This document shows, piece after piece, positions 37,380 to 48,427 of a DNA stretch of 64,000 nucleotides (position 1 is the stretch's first letter; each line of letters opens with the position of its first letter). Origin of the DNA: Heterocephalus glaber (taxonomy: Eukaryota; Chordata; Mammalia; Rodentia; Bathyergidae). The stretch spans positions 11,126,228 through 11,190,227 of the forward strand of contig NW_004624743.1 of assembly GCF_000247695.1 (NCBI RefSeq), given 5' to 3'. A program made the translations under genes and the position numbers. The notes beneath the pieces were generated by a model. It was not told the origin of the DNA. It saw only the letters and a program-made list of their open reading frames with translations, and made no database searches.

Positions 37380-37900
37380 CATTTTTAGTAGAATTGAACA
37401 TAATTTATCTAAGCACAGGGAAGAATATTATCAAGATACAAATGAATTTCAACCAAAACTTTGTTGTAGCAAAAATGAATGAATAAATTCATGAATGTAT
37501 AAATGAATTCTGTATTGGCTTGTTTTGCAGAAAATCTGGTTGATAAATCTAGCAAGTGTCCCAACTGATTGCTAAAAGCATAAGCACTGCAAATAAGGAG
37601 AGGACTTTTCCTGAGAAACGTGTGTATAGCTGTTCCATTGACAGATTGGGGAGAACACTCAAGAAAAAGCAGCAAATGTCCAGCCACTGAACAAAAATTC
37701 TGTAACCAGAAGGGAAAGAGAATTAATTGTGATGATAAAGAACAGGCGAATCAACCAATGGACTCTTTGTGATCACATTTGTTCTCTATCGATTCCCAAG
37801 GACCTTGCAAAAGCAGCAGAAGCAAGAGGAGCAGTGGCTATCCCCTGTTCTCAAATTACATGACAAGGTAAACCATTTTTAGGCACAAGCAAAAAGTAAT
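37380..37900. other. Repeat-free block, candidate conserved noncoding DNA (part 1)
   Basis: No transposon hallmark and no long open frame. The composition is more balanced than its flanks, with motif-like homeodomain/POU-type words such as AATTAATTGTGATGATAAAG and the CCAAT-containing AATCAACCAATGG. The regulatory role is inferred only from composition and absence of repeats. Confidence 0.25.
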
Positions 37901-38316
37901 TTTGAGAGACAGAGCTCAACTTTTGCTTACCAAAATATAGATAGCATTTCATAATTGCCATTATGCAACAATGATATATGCATTCTGCGTCTGTGAAAAC
38001 AGTATTCACTAGATATATTTTATTTTGCAATACATTATAATACATAATTTAGTTTACTATTCATATAAGGCCAGATGCTCCAGTATTATAGTTATAGTAG
38101 GCAAGTTAACTGCGATCGATTTTATAAGGGTGTTAAGACAATTTTAGTAAACAGCACTTGTCCGTTATGAAAATTCATATTACTCTTTTCTCTTAAAAAT
38201 ATTGATCCCATTTAAGTAATGCTATGATTCACTGGATCAAGATTAATATGTAATATTAGCTTGTATAATATTAGCTTTTATTGTTCCACAGATGTTTCAG
38301 TTTTGTTTCAAAGAAG

Positions 38317-38331
38317 CTTTTTTTTTTTTTT
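38317..38331. repeat. Poly-T run
   Basis: A run of about 14-15 T, not attached to a recognisable SINE or L1. Confidence 0.8.
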
Positions 38332-38339
38332 TAAATCTC

Positions 38340-39150
38340 CCAATAACCTTAATCAAATAAACAGTTTTTCTTGCACTATCCTGGAGTGGCAGTCTCTAAG
38401 CATTTCTCCTGGTTCCTTGGTGGGATGGTCACTTAATGATCAAATTAGAGCTCGCTCAACCAGATCTGTGGCAGCAACAGTTAGTAGGCTGCTCTGAGTT
38501 CTGCTCAGATTTACAGAGCATCCAGGTGGAGTTCATTACTGTGAATCACCCAGCATGGTCCCCTGGCAGCAGATTAAGAAAACAGTCTAAATTAGAGATG
38601 GCTACACTGCTAAACTTATTCCTCGTTCAGAATGTAAGGACCCCCTGCGCTTAGCTACATACATGTTATCAGTAGCAGCCTTCTATCCAGGGAGGTCTCT
38701 GTTACTATTTGCTGCTGTATTTGTACAATACCTAAAATATTTATGAATCTGAAAGCTGAAAAAATTACAGATCTGCAGCTAATACATTCCACAGCTGCAA
38801 GTTCTTGGTTTGCAAATTTATAACTGGGAATGTACTACTAATAAATTCCAGCTTTTGAACAATTGGTTGGATTTCGTGGACTCTCTGGGTTGCCCAGTCT
38901 CTGCGAGACTCCCTCCCGAGCTGGGATGGGGATACAACCTCTGGGGAGGGAGGGCCAGATGGACAGGGCTGTGTGGTATCAGTCACCAGGAGCCCCTCTG
39001 GCTGATTAAGTAGCAGGTGTTAATAGGACCCCAAGGGAGTGTGCTCTGGTTCCCCTTAGCAAGAATGATAGTGACATGATTTAAGGCCTGAAGGGTTTGG
39101 AGTCTTTTGAGGGAGGGGGAAGGGCAGCGGACTTATAAAGGGGAAAATAA
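38340..39150. promoter_or_regulatory. Candidate conserved noncoding element (part 2)
   Basis: This is the longest stretch of repeat-free, GC-balanced sequence in the window (GC peak about 38870-39120). It contains short balanced words such as CATTACTGTGAATCACCCAG and TTGGTTTGCAAATTTATAAC, the latter with an octamer-like TTTGCAAAT. Three overlapping readings of 67-78 codons on both strands show no protein motif. An enhancer is more likely than an exon, but conservation must be measured. Confidence 0.3.
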
Positions 39151-39659
39151 TAGAAAGGCCTGTTTGGAATGGCCTCTCCTAATGCTTAAAAGATACACAG
39201 ATTTTGAAGACTTCAATAATGAAAATTCTGATACAGATGTGACAGGCATTTTGAAAAAGGGGTAAGAAAAATACTAATTGTTACAAACACTGTCCATTCT
39301 CCATAGTTTTGGTTTTATTAGAAAAATATTACAATATTTAATTCTTATTTTGGGACAAGCATTTATCAAGTAAGTAGGCCAGAAATGAAACCTTATGAAA
39401 TATTGTGGTAGATTTTGTATCATTCAAAAAAATCCAAGAATATATTTATACATAAAATACAAACAATCCACAGAGGAGGTTGATATTCTGAGTCAGTGAT
39501 ATATATTAAACTTTACTGAATCTCAGATTTTGTTTATCTGTAAAATGCACTACTTCTTTCCTGTCTGTCACAGGAAAGTACTAGAGTTTTAGTTGGAGAT
39601 ACATACAGTTTTAAAATATTTTGAAAACATTTTTGATATTTAACAAATATTTACTTATC
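39151..39659. other. Unassigned AT-rich DNA
   Basis: Nothing recognised. Confidence 0.4.
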
Positions 39660-39920
39660 ATATACAACAAAATTAATTTGTACAAAAGAAATACACCCAT
39701 GTCACAACCAGAAAGCATCAACCACACCCCTAAAACAACATCTTACTAAAAGCATTGATTAATCTTTTAACTTGATATAAACAGAACAATATATCATATT
39801 TTCCTTGGCGACTTATTTATTTTACTTAATATATTTGTGAGACTTAGAGATATTGCTGTGTGCAATTAGTTTATTCAATATTATTTTGCATAGAATGTTG
39901 TTGGGTGAATAAATCATTAC
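39660..39920 (-). mobile_element. Old L1 fragment, minus strand (part 1)
   Basis: The plus-strand text GTATTTACTTAATATATTTGTGAG-like, GAGATATTGCTGTGTGCAAT and TTAGTTTATTC is the reverse complement of an old L1 3' region. The homologous sequence continues at 40462, after an LTR-like insertion. Confidence 0.6.
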
Positions 39921-40461
39921 TGGGAACCCCTGAAATGTTATTGGAAACCTGTGCAGTAGGCTCCAGTCTCCTGCTCAGTGTACAATGGAAGCCTGAGGGG
40001 AAAAATCCCCAAAGAGACAGAACTAAGAGATAGAAAGTGGGGAGCTAGGATCACCAATGCTGGTGCAGCCGACAAAGGCACTGGTCTGTGCAAGCCACTG
40101 ATTTTTATTAGTAATCAACTGGGGTTTGTGTGAGCTACTTAGGAGGGCGGGACTATGTGTACGGATGCTCAATCATGCAGGTTCTATGGAAATCAATGTA
40201 AACAAGGCTCATAAAGGACAAGACAAAGCATTCTCAAATTAGGAACAGAATAGACAAAATATATGGTTGTAATTAGAACATTGTCCTTCTAGTTAAGAAT
40301 GTTTTAGTTGTGGGAATGGAATTTGGGTAGGAGTTACTCAGACCTCAGCATGTAGACTTCAGCTGGACTCACTTCTATAAACAAGCCAGTTGTGGGCTCT
40401 GCACAGCCTGCACTGCTTACAACCTGCTTTGGGCATAATCAGTATTGCAGACCCCCGCACA
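39921..40461 (-). mobile_element. Putative solo LTR (endogenous retrovirus), minus strand
   Basis: A 541-bp block beginning TGGGAACCCC and ending CCCCCGCACA (TG...CA) interrupts an old L1. Read on the minus strand it starts TGTGCGGGGG and carries AATAAA (plus-strand 40104-40109) roughly two-thirds along. It ends with a pyrimidine-richer U5-like part that includes TCTGTCTCTTTGGGG. Possible TSDs (TCATTAC and TCATAAT) are imperfect. It contains no gag, pol or env. I infer a class II-like (ERVK/IAP-type) solo LTR from shape alone. Confidence 0.5.
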
Positions 40462-41060
40462 TCATAATTTATCTACACATTATGTAATTGGTGGCCTGTT
40501 AGTCCTCTCAGTTGGAGGATAGTAAGCATAGAGTTGTTTTGAGTGTCCTAACACAAATACTTTTGGAGGAAGTTAGGTACATTCCTACTTAGTATAAATG
40601 TACAAGTGGAACTGCTGTCTAATAGGGTATGCAGATGTTCAAATTCAGTGGATATCGCCAAAGACATTGTACCAAAAGCCATTCATTCTGATGTTCCTTG
40701 TTCTTACCAACATTTACTATTTTATTTTTCTTTAATTTTATCAATTATGGTGAGTATATAATGGCACTTTAATGTACTTTTCATTTGCATTTTCCCAACA
40801 ATGATGAAAATTTATCACTTTCTTTTATATGGTTAGGTCACTTATATATTCTCCTTTGGGCGATGTTTTGTCCATTTTCTGTTGGTCTTTCTAGCTTTTC
40901 CTTATTAATAAATAAGAAATTTCTATATATCAAGATACAAACATTTCTTAGATGTAGAAATTGAGAATATTTTTTCCACTCAGAAACTTATTTTTTTCAT
41001 TTTCTTAATGATATCATTTTTATAAAAAATATTATTTTTACATAGCCCACTAATCACTGT
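40462..41060 (-). mobile_element. Old L1 fragment, minus strand (part 2)
   Basis: Continuation of the L1: ATCATAATTTATCTACACAT, GTACAAGTGGAACTGCTGTC, TTACCAACATTTACTATTTT, TTTCATTTGCATTTTCCCAA and GGGCGATGTTTTGTCCATTT follow the reverse complement of the ORF2 C-terminal region. Confidence 0.7.
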
Positions 41061-41534
41061 TTTTGTATAGTTGGTACAAATTTGCTTTTGTTAATAAAAG
41101 AAAGAAATTCACCATTAATTTAGAATAACTCTTTTGAACTCTAGAAACACATTAAACATACTTTAGGCTGTGAAAGTGTCCATTTTTTTAATCTAGAAAG
41201 GAATCAACTCATAAAAATTGAGAACTACATTGTGCAAGATTTGAATATATTTACTTTTAATCTGCAACAGTCTCTGGTCCGTATAGCATGGAGTTGGGGA
41301 GGCAGAAAGTCAGACCTCACTAGAGCTGACTCAAAAGGTGGAATCCAGGGCTTCCAGAGTGCCTGGAAAGGAGGAAAATTAAGGACATAAAGGGACGCCC
41401 AAAATCTTCTTGTATATCCATGTTGGCCCTCAGTAGATCTCTCAACTAACTGTGTGTTATATGAGTAATACATGCATTTTAATGCTTAAATAAAAATTCT
41501 AGTAATTTCAAGAGTCCTTTTCTTGTAACAGACC
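41061..41534. other. Unassigned spacer
   Basis: No gene or repeat. About 41270-41400 is less AT-rich. Confidence 0.4.
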
Positions 41535-42490
41535 TCAGTGGGAATGTTTTAATATTTCATTGATGTATGATATTTAGAATAAGGATTTAAAATTGTATTT
41601 CTTAGATTAAGGAAGTTCTAGGTTGTATTTTGCAAAAAAATTTTAACCTAAATGAGTGTTAAAATTGCATCTACCAAGATGATGATGTGATTTTTCTTCA
41701 TTTAATATTATGATTAAAATTGCTTGATCTATAAATGTGAAAGAGTAGTAGGTCTATAATGCCTCAATGTGTCAGGGATGCACACGTGACATATATAATT
41801 TGATATAATTTGTTTAATATTTATCTGGGAGTATTGAATCCATGTTAACATAAGACAGGTTTTGTAAATTTCTTCTAGGATGATATCTTGGTGAGGTGTT
41901 GAAGTCAATGATAAAATGATCCCTCTTTCTGTTTTCTGAAAGTTTGGACAACCTGGTCTTATACTTTCAAATATTTCAGAAAATTCAATGGTAAAGTCAT
42001 CTATTCCTGGGTGTGTGTATGCGTGTGTGTGTACATGTGTGTGTGAGAGAGATTTTAATAAGATACTTAATAATTTAACAGACCTATATTGTCAATTATT
42101 ACTATATTTTTTCTTTTGATTATTATAAGAGGTAATTTTAAAATAGTTTTATATTTCACACAAATTGTGAGATTTATTTACATGAAGTTGTGGATAATAA
42201 TACCTTCTAGTTAATGACATAAATATTTTATTTTTTTCTCATTAAATTGATCAGTTCTTTAAAATGTTTTCAGATTGATTTACTTTACAAAGATCTACAT
42301 TTTAGGTTTACTTGCCTTTTTCTTTATTGCCGATCTACTGACAAAATAGAAACCCCTGAAAATGGTTATGACTTCATTTCAGCATTACTTTAAAGGAGAT
42401 TTTTCTTAAAAGAATTGAATTCTAAATTAGCTTTTATTTCTTTTTTCAGTATTCTAAATACTTTACTCCCATTAACTTCTGAGCACCATG
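41535..42490 (-). mobile_element. Very old L1 RT-region fragment, minus strand
   Basis: AACCTGGTCTTATACTTTCA followed by AATTCAATGGTAAAGTCATC and TATTCCTGGG follows the reverse complement of the L1 ORF2 RT region. Surrounding text fits less well. A (GT)n-like stretch at 42009-42055 interrupts it. Confidence 0.5.
42009..42055. repeat. Imperfect (GT)n repeat
   Basis: GTGTGTGTATGCGTGTGTGT, then GTACATGTGTGTGTGAGAGA. Confidence 0.9.
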
Positions 42491-42517
42491 ATTTCTGAGA
42501 AATTAGATTACATTCTC

Positions 42518-42785
42518 TCTCTCTTTTCCTCCTCTTCCTTTTCTGTCTTTCTCCTTCTCTGCTCTTTCCTCCTACCCCTTCCTCCTGTTTCCTTCTTTCT
42601 CTTTCTTCCTTCCCTTCCCTTCTCCCCTTCCTTTCCCCGTCTCCCTTCCTTCCTTCTTTACTTCCTTTCTATCTTCCTCTTTGTCCTTGTCTTTTTCCTC
42701 ATTCTCTTGCCCTTTCCCTCTCCTTCTTCCTCTTCTTCTTCACCTGCCCTCCTTCTTATTCTTATTCCCCTACTTTTCCCAGATA
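42518..42785. repeat. Long polypyrimidine (CT-rich) tract
   Basis: About 270 bp almost entirely of C and T on the plus strand, with TCCTT/CCTTC units but no fixed period. It creates a 149-codon Ser/Leu/Pro/Phe-rich open reading (42488-42937) that is compositional, not a gene. Such tracts can form triplex-like DNA. Confidence 0.85.
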
Positions 42786-43116
42786 GAATTGAAGTCTTTT
42801 TTGCTTTTGTTTTTAGCAGTTTAACTACAATATGCATAATTGTGGCTTTATGGCTATTCTTTTGGTTGCTGGGCTTCTGGTGTGCATGGGTTGATAACTA
42901 TACTGATTTCCTGTGCTATAACTTTGCTTCTGCCTAGAGTGCTCTCTTTTCTCTCTGTTAATGTTCTGCTGGATTTTTGAAATGTTCTCTCTGCATATTT
43001 CTCCACCTTCAGTATCCTTGTCTTCATCTACATGCAGCACATTGTTTAATCACTGAGATCATAAAATATAGGAATTCTCTTTTGCAAGGCATCAATGACC
43101 ATTTATCTTTCTCATA
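42786..43116. other. Unassigned, possibly old L1-related
   Basis: The text AGTTTAACTACAATATGCAT, then GATTTTTGAAATGTTCTCTC recalls old L1-associated sequence in minus orientation, but too weakly to call. Confidence 0.25.
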
Positions 43117-43132
43117 GACTGCTCTTTTATAT

Positions 43133-43162
43133 ATATCTCTCTATATAGATATATAGATATAT

Positions 43163-43210
<48 letters not shown>

Positions 43211-43290
43211 TTTTTTTTGTACCAGGGATTGAACTCAGGACTTGTGCTTGCAAGGCAGGCATGGTGCCACTGAGCTAAATCCCTGGGCCT
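43133..43290 (-). mobile_element. ID-type SINE with microsatellite tail and TSD, minus strand
   Basis: On the minus strand: GGCCCAGGGATTTAGCTCAG (A box), TGCCTTGCAAGCACAAG, GAGTTCAATCCCTGGTAC (B box), then A9, then (TA)n and (TG)n. The 16-bp flanks GACTGCTCTTTTATAT (43117-43132 and 43291-43306) are identical. The dinucleotide repeats lie inside the TSDs, so they belong to the SINE tail. Confidence 0.95.
43165..43210. repeat. (CA)n-(TA)n microsatellite in SINE tail
   Basis: (AC) about 16 units at 43165-43197 followed by (AT) about 6 units to 43210, located between the ID body and its left TSD. Confidence 0.95.
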
Positions 43291-43306
43291 GACTGCTCTT
43301 TTATAT

Positions 43307-43530
43307 TAATTCTATCATTTTTCTTATACATTATTTAACAAATTATTTATGAATCTTTCCAAGTGCTTTTCTGATCTTTAAATACATCAAACTTCCAATA
43401 AGTCCATTTCTGTTTTTTAATTATTTGAATTTTAATACAAATAACAGACAAAATTTCTTCATTTTTAAAGTTCATAATAGTTTTGTATGTACACTAGACC
43501 TGTGTGTAAACTAAGATAGACTTCAGATAA
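43307..43530. other. Spacer between two ID SINEs
   Basis: Nothing recognised. Confidence 0.4.
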
Positions 43531-43542
43531 TAAGTGTCTTTT

Positions 43543-43610
43543 TTTTTGGTACCAGGGATTGAACTCAGGTCCTTGCATACTGGAACCACTGAGCTAAATC
43601 CCCAGCCCAG
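43543..43610 (-). mobile_element. ID-type SINE, minus strand, with TSD
   Basis: On the minus strand: GGGCTGGGGATTTAGCTCAG, TGGTTCCAGTATGCAAGG, GAGTTCAATCCCTGGTACC, and a short tail. A deletion removes part of the anticodon-arm region (TGCCTCGCAAG absent). The identical 12-bp flanks TAAGTGTCTTTT are at 43531-43542 and 43611-43622. Confidence 0.95.
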
Positions 43611-43622
43611 TAAGTGTCTTTT

Positions 43623-44924
43623 ACCAGAGAGTTTTCTCTTCATTTTTCTCCTAGGTTCTTAAAGTCAAAAACAGATCACCCCAATCCTGATAGAGGTGAA
43701 GGAGGCAATTAATGACCATTTGCCATTTCAGTAAAACCCAGTCTTTCTCTGGTTCAGTCCCTGCTCCTACACTGGTTTTAAGGAGCTTCCAAGAGAGACT
43801 CTCATCCACTACTTCTCCCAGGCCTGGGAGAGTACTAGACACCGAGTCCTGATCTTTAGACTTCACAGCATAGTTCTCTTGCCTCCAATCACAAAATCTT
43901 CAAAATGTGCCAAGTATCTTAATAGTAAAATTAATCTTATACATGCAACTTGCCTCTGTCCCTGAAGAGATGTGTTGCCTGAACATTTGTAACTGTGGGA
44001 GATATACCCATTGTAGAATTCTTTTGTTTTGATTTTCAGTCCTAGCTTCCCAGTATGCTGCCCTGTCCCCCAAATTCCAAGTTGCTACCCAAGCTTCATG
44101 AAGCTTGGACTTGTTTTCCCCACGACTTCAAGATCACAGCACAGAATAATCGCAGTCTCCAACTCTATACTACAATTACTAGGTGTGTTTAGAACAAAAT
44201 GAAACAAAAATAAACAGAAAGGTCATGGAACTCAGCTCATTTTGGGAAGACTCCTTGCTTTCTGGAATTTTATTCATTTAATCTTTTCTGCAATTACACC
44301 CCTATGATGTTTTAAAATATTTTGTAACAGTTGGATTTTTCCGGTTTTGCAGTGGGAGCATTGTTCTGCCATAATCTAAGACATCATACCCAGAGGTACA
44401 GATTAAAGTAATTTTATTTATTAGGGCCAAAAAATGCTGAGTTTTTGTCTTATTCAGATAAGAGATGTACTTTCTGAGGAAATTCAAATCAGTGTTATTC
44501 TGACATATGTTCAACAACCACAACTGAATCTGCAGCTATCAAGGAGACCCCTGCTTTGTATGTTTACTTACTGCCACAGTGGAAATCTTCTCATTGGGGT
44601 CAATTTCAGGGTACAAATGTGACATCACTAGATGCAGAGTTATGAGGAGTTGCGTAGTCCGACTTTAAAATCAAAATTGAACTATATATGTTAAGTGAAT
44701 TTCTATTACAGCAAAGGGTTGAAAGCATAATTTGCCCTTCCGTTGTTTTAGAGATTAACAATGATGATCTCTGAAGAGGAAAAAAAATGTTATATGTATC
44801 AAAGTTCCTCAGGTTTTGGATTTTTGTAAATGAAATTAAAGCTTGAAGAAGAATAAATGTGTAAAAATTATTGATATATAGTTCTTGATAAACTTTTCTT
44901 CTATTATAATTATCTTATTAATTT
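43623..44924. other. Unassigned DNA
   Basis: No gene or confident repeat. About 43660-43880 and 44030-44120 are less AT-rich. Small readings (71-73 codons) lack motifs. A 7+7 inverted repeat AAGCTTCATGAAGCTT lies at 44092-44107. Confidence 0.4.
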
Positions 44925-45065
44925 TTAAATAATTTTTATTAGCACATGTTTGCAGTACATGATTCCATTCATCTTGGGAAGTGGGTACATGTACACAACA
45001 CATCTTAATTCTTTTTATTTCCTGTCTCTTTCCCTTTTTCTCCTATGCCTCCATCACTTGGCCTT
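44925..45065 (-). mobile_element. 5'-truncated L1 3' end, minus strand
   Basis: AATAATTTTTATTAGCACAT, GTTTGCAGTACATGATTCCA and CATCTTGGGAAGTGGGTACA, then a pyrimidine-rich stretch, parallel the reverse complement of the L1 3' terminus and purine-rich 3'UTR seen at 58206 onward. Confidence 0.55.
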
Positions 45066-48050
45066 CTAAGATGGTTAAACCAGTGAACACTTAAGAAAGT
45101 TGCTACAATAAAAATATTTTTCATTTGAACAATTTTAAATAAGAATTCCTTATAAAATTAATGAGTGAGAATTTGTACTAAGTCAATGTCCATAGAGCTG
45201 ATATAAAACATAAATCATTTTTTGTTTCTTGATGGAACACATGTACAAAATCTTAGGCTTGTATATGACTAATGACTTTTTACCAATAATGACAAAATGC
45301 GTGATTCTACAGTACTAGTATTTACTATGTATATAAAACTTAGTTTAGTCAATATGTGAATAATTCTAATTATGTATTGGAGTCAGAAATCTCACTACTA
45401 CACACTCTTTGGAAACAGTATAGTTCCTACCTCACAGGTGTATTTTGAATATTGAGAATTTTGTGAATTTTATGGAGAACTTTGTGTTATGCATATATCA
45501 CCAGAATATTTGAATGTGGTCTGATTTTCGACAACTGCAGATAAACATGTACATATACATAATATCTTCATCTTCATAAAGTTAGTGTTTTGGATTGTCA
45601 TTCAGGTGAATATCTACTTTGCTTTGAGGAGCACCAGTAATTGTTTATTTTCTTTTATAAACTCTCTATAACTGGAGTTATAGCTCTCAAACTTTATTAA
45701 CTTCAATAAAGGAATTATTTTAAAATGTTCCCCTAGACCACTTAATAGTCTGGCTTTTAGATTTGGAACTGTATGTAGCACAAATATTCTTAATGGATTT
45801 GGTTTTAGGTTGTCTAATGATAACACTTTGATGCATAGTGATAAAGCATGGTACTCATGCAGTTAGAATGACAATCATTGTAAGCCATTCCTAATGCAAA
45901 TAACAGTATATATACCTTCCCCTTCCCAAATTGCTTGTCTTTGTCATCAAAGATGTTTCAGCACTTCCATTGGGAAAGGAGGTTTTACTGTCTATCAAAC
46001 TCAGATAAAGACTTCTGAGAATGATACATATATCATAATATATTCATACATAATTATTAGAGTGGATTTAAAATTATAAAATAATGCAATCCTTTTCATT
46101 ATCTCATACTTAAGTCTTTGAACACTTCCCTTAAGCCACAAGGGTTAACTCATATAGGGAAAGTTAATTATGGAAAGAAAAACTTCATTAAAATTGATAA
46201 GATTTGGAGACTAATCTTTTCAAGTATACACAATTATGAATAATTGTATCGAATAGGCAGGCAATCAATATATTAGCGATTTCATGAACTATAGCAGCTT
46301 ATCAATTATACTTTTTATATAATCAGTTAATTAAACTTTAAAGGACATTGTCAGCATAGTTTGAAAAGAGCCCTGTAAGTTTAGATAGGTGAAGTTGGTA
46401 ATTAGATACATAGAGTAAATGTGAATTGAAAATAGTAAAAATCTTATGCAAAATACAATGCAAGCAAAGTAGATCTTAAGAAACCCTTGTCAAATGATAA
46501 TCATTTTGAAGATACATAAAATTTTCTTAGTATTTGTATACAAAGAAATGGTTTGAATAACTTTGGAGCAATGGGAAAACATTTGTTAAAATTAAGAATA
46601 ATGAAAATAAAAATTTAAAGATACTTCAGATTTTCTTTCCAAGAAATTGAACCTGAACTGAATCCAAGCTTCAACTTCTATTTGCTGCCTAGATCAACAC
46701 AATTTCTCTGGATCCAAGGTAAGAAATATAAAATGGAAGGCTTTTGCATTTCTTGGGAAATAACAATGGATTTGTAACTTAATCTGTAAGTCAGGGAAAA
46801 TGATAATTTTGGTGTACATTCAAAATGTCATTTCTAAATAGAAACATCAATTTCCAATTCTGTAGAATCTGTAAACTTTATTTGGCCTCATTTGATGGGT
46901 TGGAGAAGTACCCTGAGTTTAGGGATGGTCTTCTCCATGTTCTACTCCATCCCATTAACCTTATTAACATACAGCTCATAATTTCCCAGAATGCGTGATA
47001 GATAAGTATGTCAATAGGACTCATGGTGAATGAAGCATGGATAGAAAGAGATGAGTTTCTTTACCTAGAACTGTCAGAGTCTCTAACATCTCATGTGCAC
47101 TGAAGCAGCTGAGACAGGGAGAAGGACACTATGGTGGGGAAGTGGAGGAGGTGGAGATGTAGAACTCGAAACTGATTTCAGCATATGGTTGCTCACATAT
47201 ATTGCTAAAGTATTTGGACTGTTTATTTTGAAATAGGAATCACATTAAACTTTACTAACTTCTTTTCTGTCAGATTTGTAAATCATCCAGCTCACTTCAT
47301 TTTATTTCTCTCTAAATGTAAGAACTTGCACCCTAATGAGGCTCCATATTGCTCAGACATCCAAATTCTTTAAAATATTATTTATTGATATTTCCTGCCA
47401 TAGAAATCTTTCTATAGTTTTTTTTTTTTTTTACAATTTTCCAAAAGTGCAGGTGGCCAAATCATTTCTTTTAGAAGTATGCAGATTGCAGCTTCTTAAA
47501 GCCTGTTCACTCAATTGAGGCTAAATGCATATCTATGAAAGATGAGGAAGATATTGAGTCAGACAAATCTTGAAGGACCAAGAAACCAAAATAAACATGT
47601 TTTCAACTCTTCTGACATCTGGTACTCAACATAAAATAGCAATATTGAAAAATTGCTAAAAGTCGCTTGTCTCAAAAATTTGACTCAAGTAATTATATAT
47701 CAGTATCTATCAGTATCATTGATGTAGTGATAGAAGATTGTTCACCAGTGTGTCTAACTTAACAAAACTACTCTTAAAATAATGCTTTATTATAGTACAA
47801 TTTACACATGATGATTCATTTCAAAATAATTTTTATTCATAATTCAAGGACATTTTCCCCTCAGTCCTAAACTGAAATACATAGTTAGCACTTTTGCTGC
47901 TGTAAGCTAAAATATTTCTCATTGCTTAGTTTTGTGAGGCACAGTGGCATTTTCCAGAATTGTACAACAATTAAATTATTTGAAGTGTAATAGTAAAATT
48001 AAATATTTGGGCATATACAATTAGTTTAAACATTTTATATTGTATTAAAA
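45066..48050. other. Unassigned AT-rich DNA
   Basis: No gene and no confident repeat over 3 kb. Small open readings have no recognised motifs. A poly-T run is at 47419-47432. Confidence 0.4.
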
Positions 48051-48219
48051 AATCATAACACCATTTTGTATCCTATACATGTACACAACCATAATTCATA
48101 AATAATAAAAATAAATTTGAAAATAATTATCTTTAGTTTTTTTCATATTTTCTTTTAAATTTTTTCTTTATATTTTCTTTTTAATAGTTTGAATTTAAAA
48201 ATCATTCATTTAGCATCAA

Positions 48220-48412
48220 TTATACAAAAATTTATTGTTTCCTATGTACCAGACACTGTTCTATATGTGAAGAGCAAAACTACATCTATTGAGCTTATAT
48301 TTTTTGGGGAAAAGGACAAAAAGAACAAATAATATCTGATATTTTAAGTTCTATGTAAATATATTATGTATTTGCTTTACAATGGATGATCAGTACAAGG
48401 TGACAGTGGGTT
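48220..48412 (+). mobile_element. L2 LINE fragment, plus strand (part 1)
   Basis: TTTATTGTTTCCTATGTACC, AGACACTGTTCTATATGTGA, then AACAAATAATATCTGATATT and TTAAGTTCTATG follow the L2 3' region order (CTATGTGCCAGGCACTGTTC ... AATAAGATAATTTCAGA ... AAGTGCTATG). The L2 is interrupted at 48428 by a younger L1 and seems to resume at 49959. Confidence 0.55.
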
Positions 48413-48427
48413 AGAATCTGAGTGGGA

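Noticed and set aside
42488..42937. 149-codon Ser/Leu/Pro/Phe-rich open reading, apparently membrane-like
   Set aside because: It is produced by the C/T-rich tract, which lacks stop codons in this frame; the low-complexity composition explains it.
44092..44107. Perfect short palindrome AAGCTTCATGAAGCTT
   Set aside because: Only 16 bp, single occurrence and no associated structure; expected by chance in this length of DNA.
48050..48125. Possible L1 3' terminus (TGTACACAACCATAATTCAT, AATAATAAAAATAAA)
   Set aside because: Similarity to the L1 end is weak and no TSD could be found.
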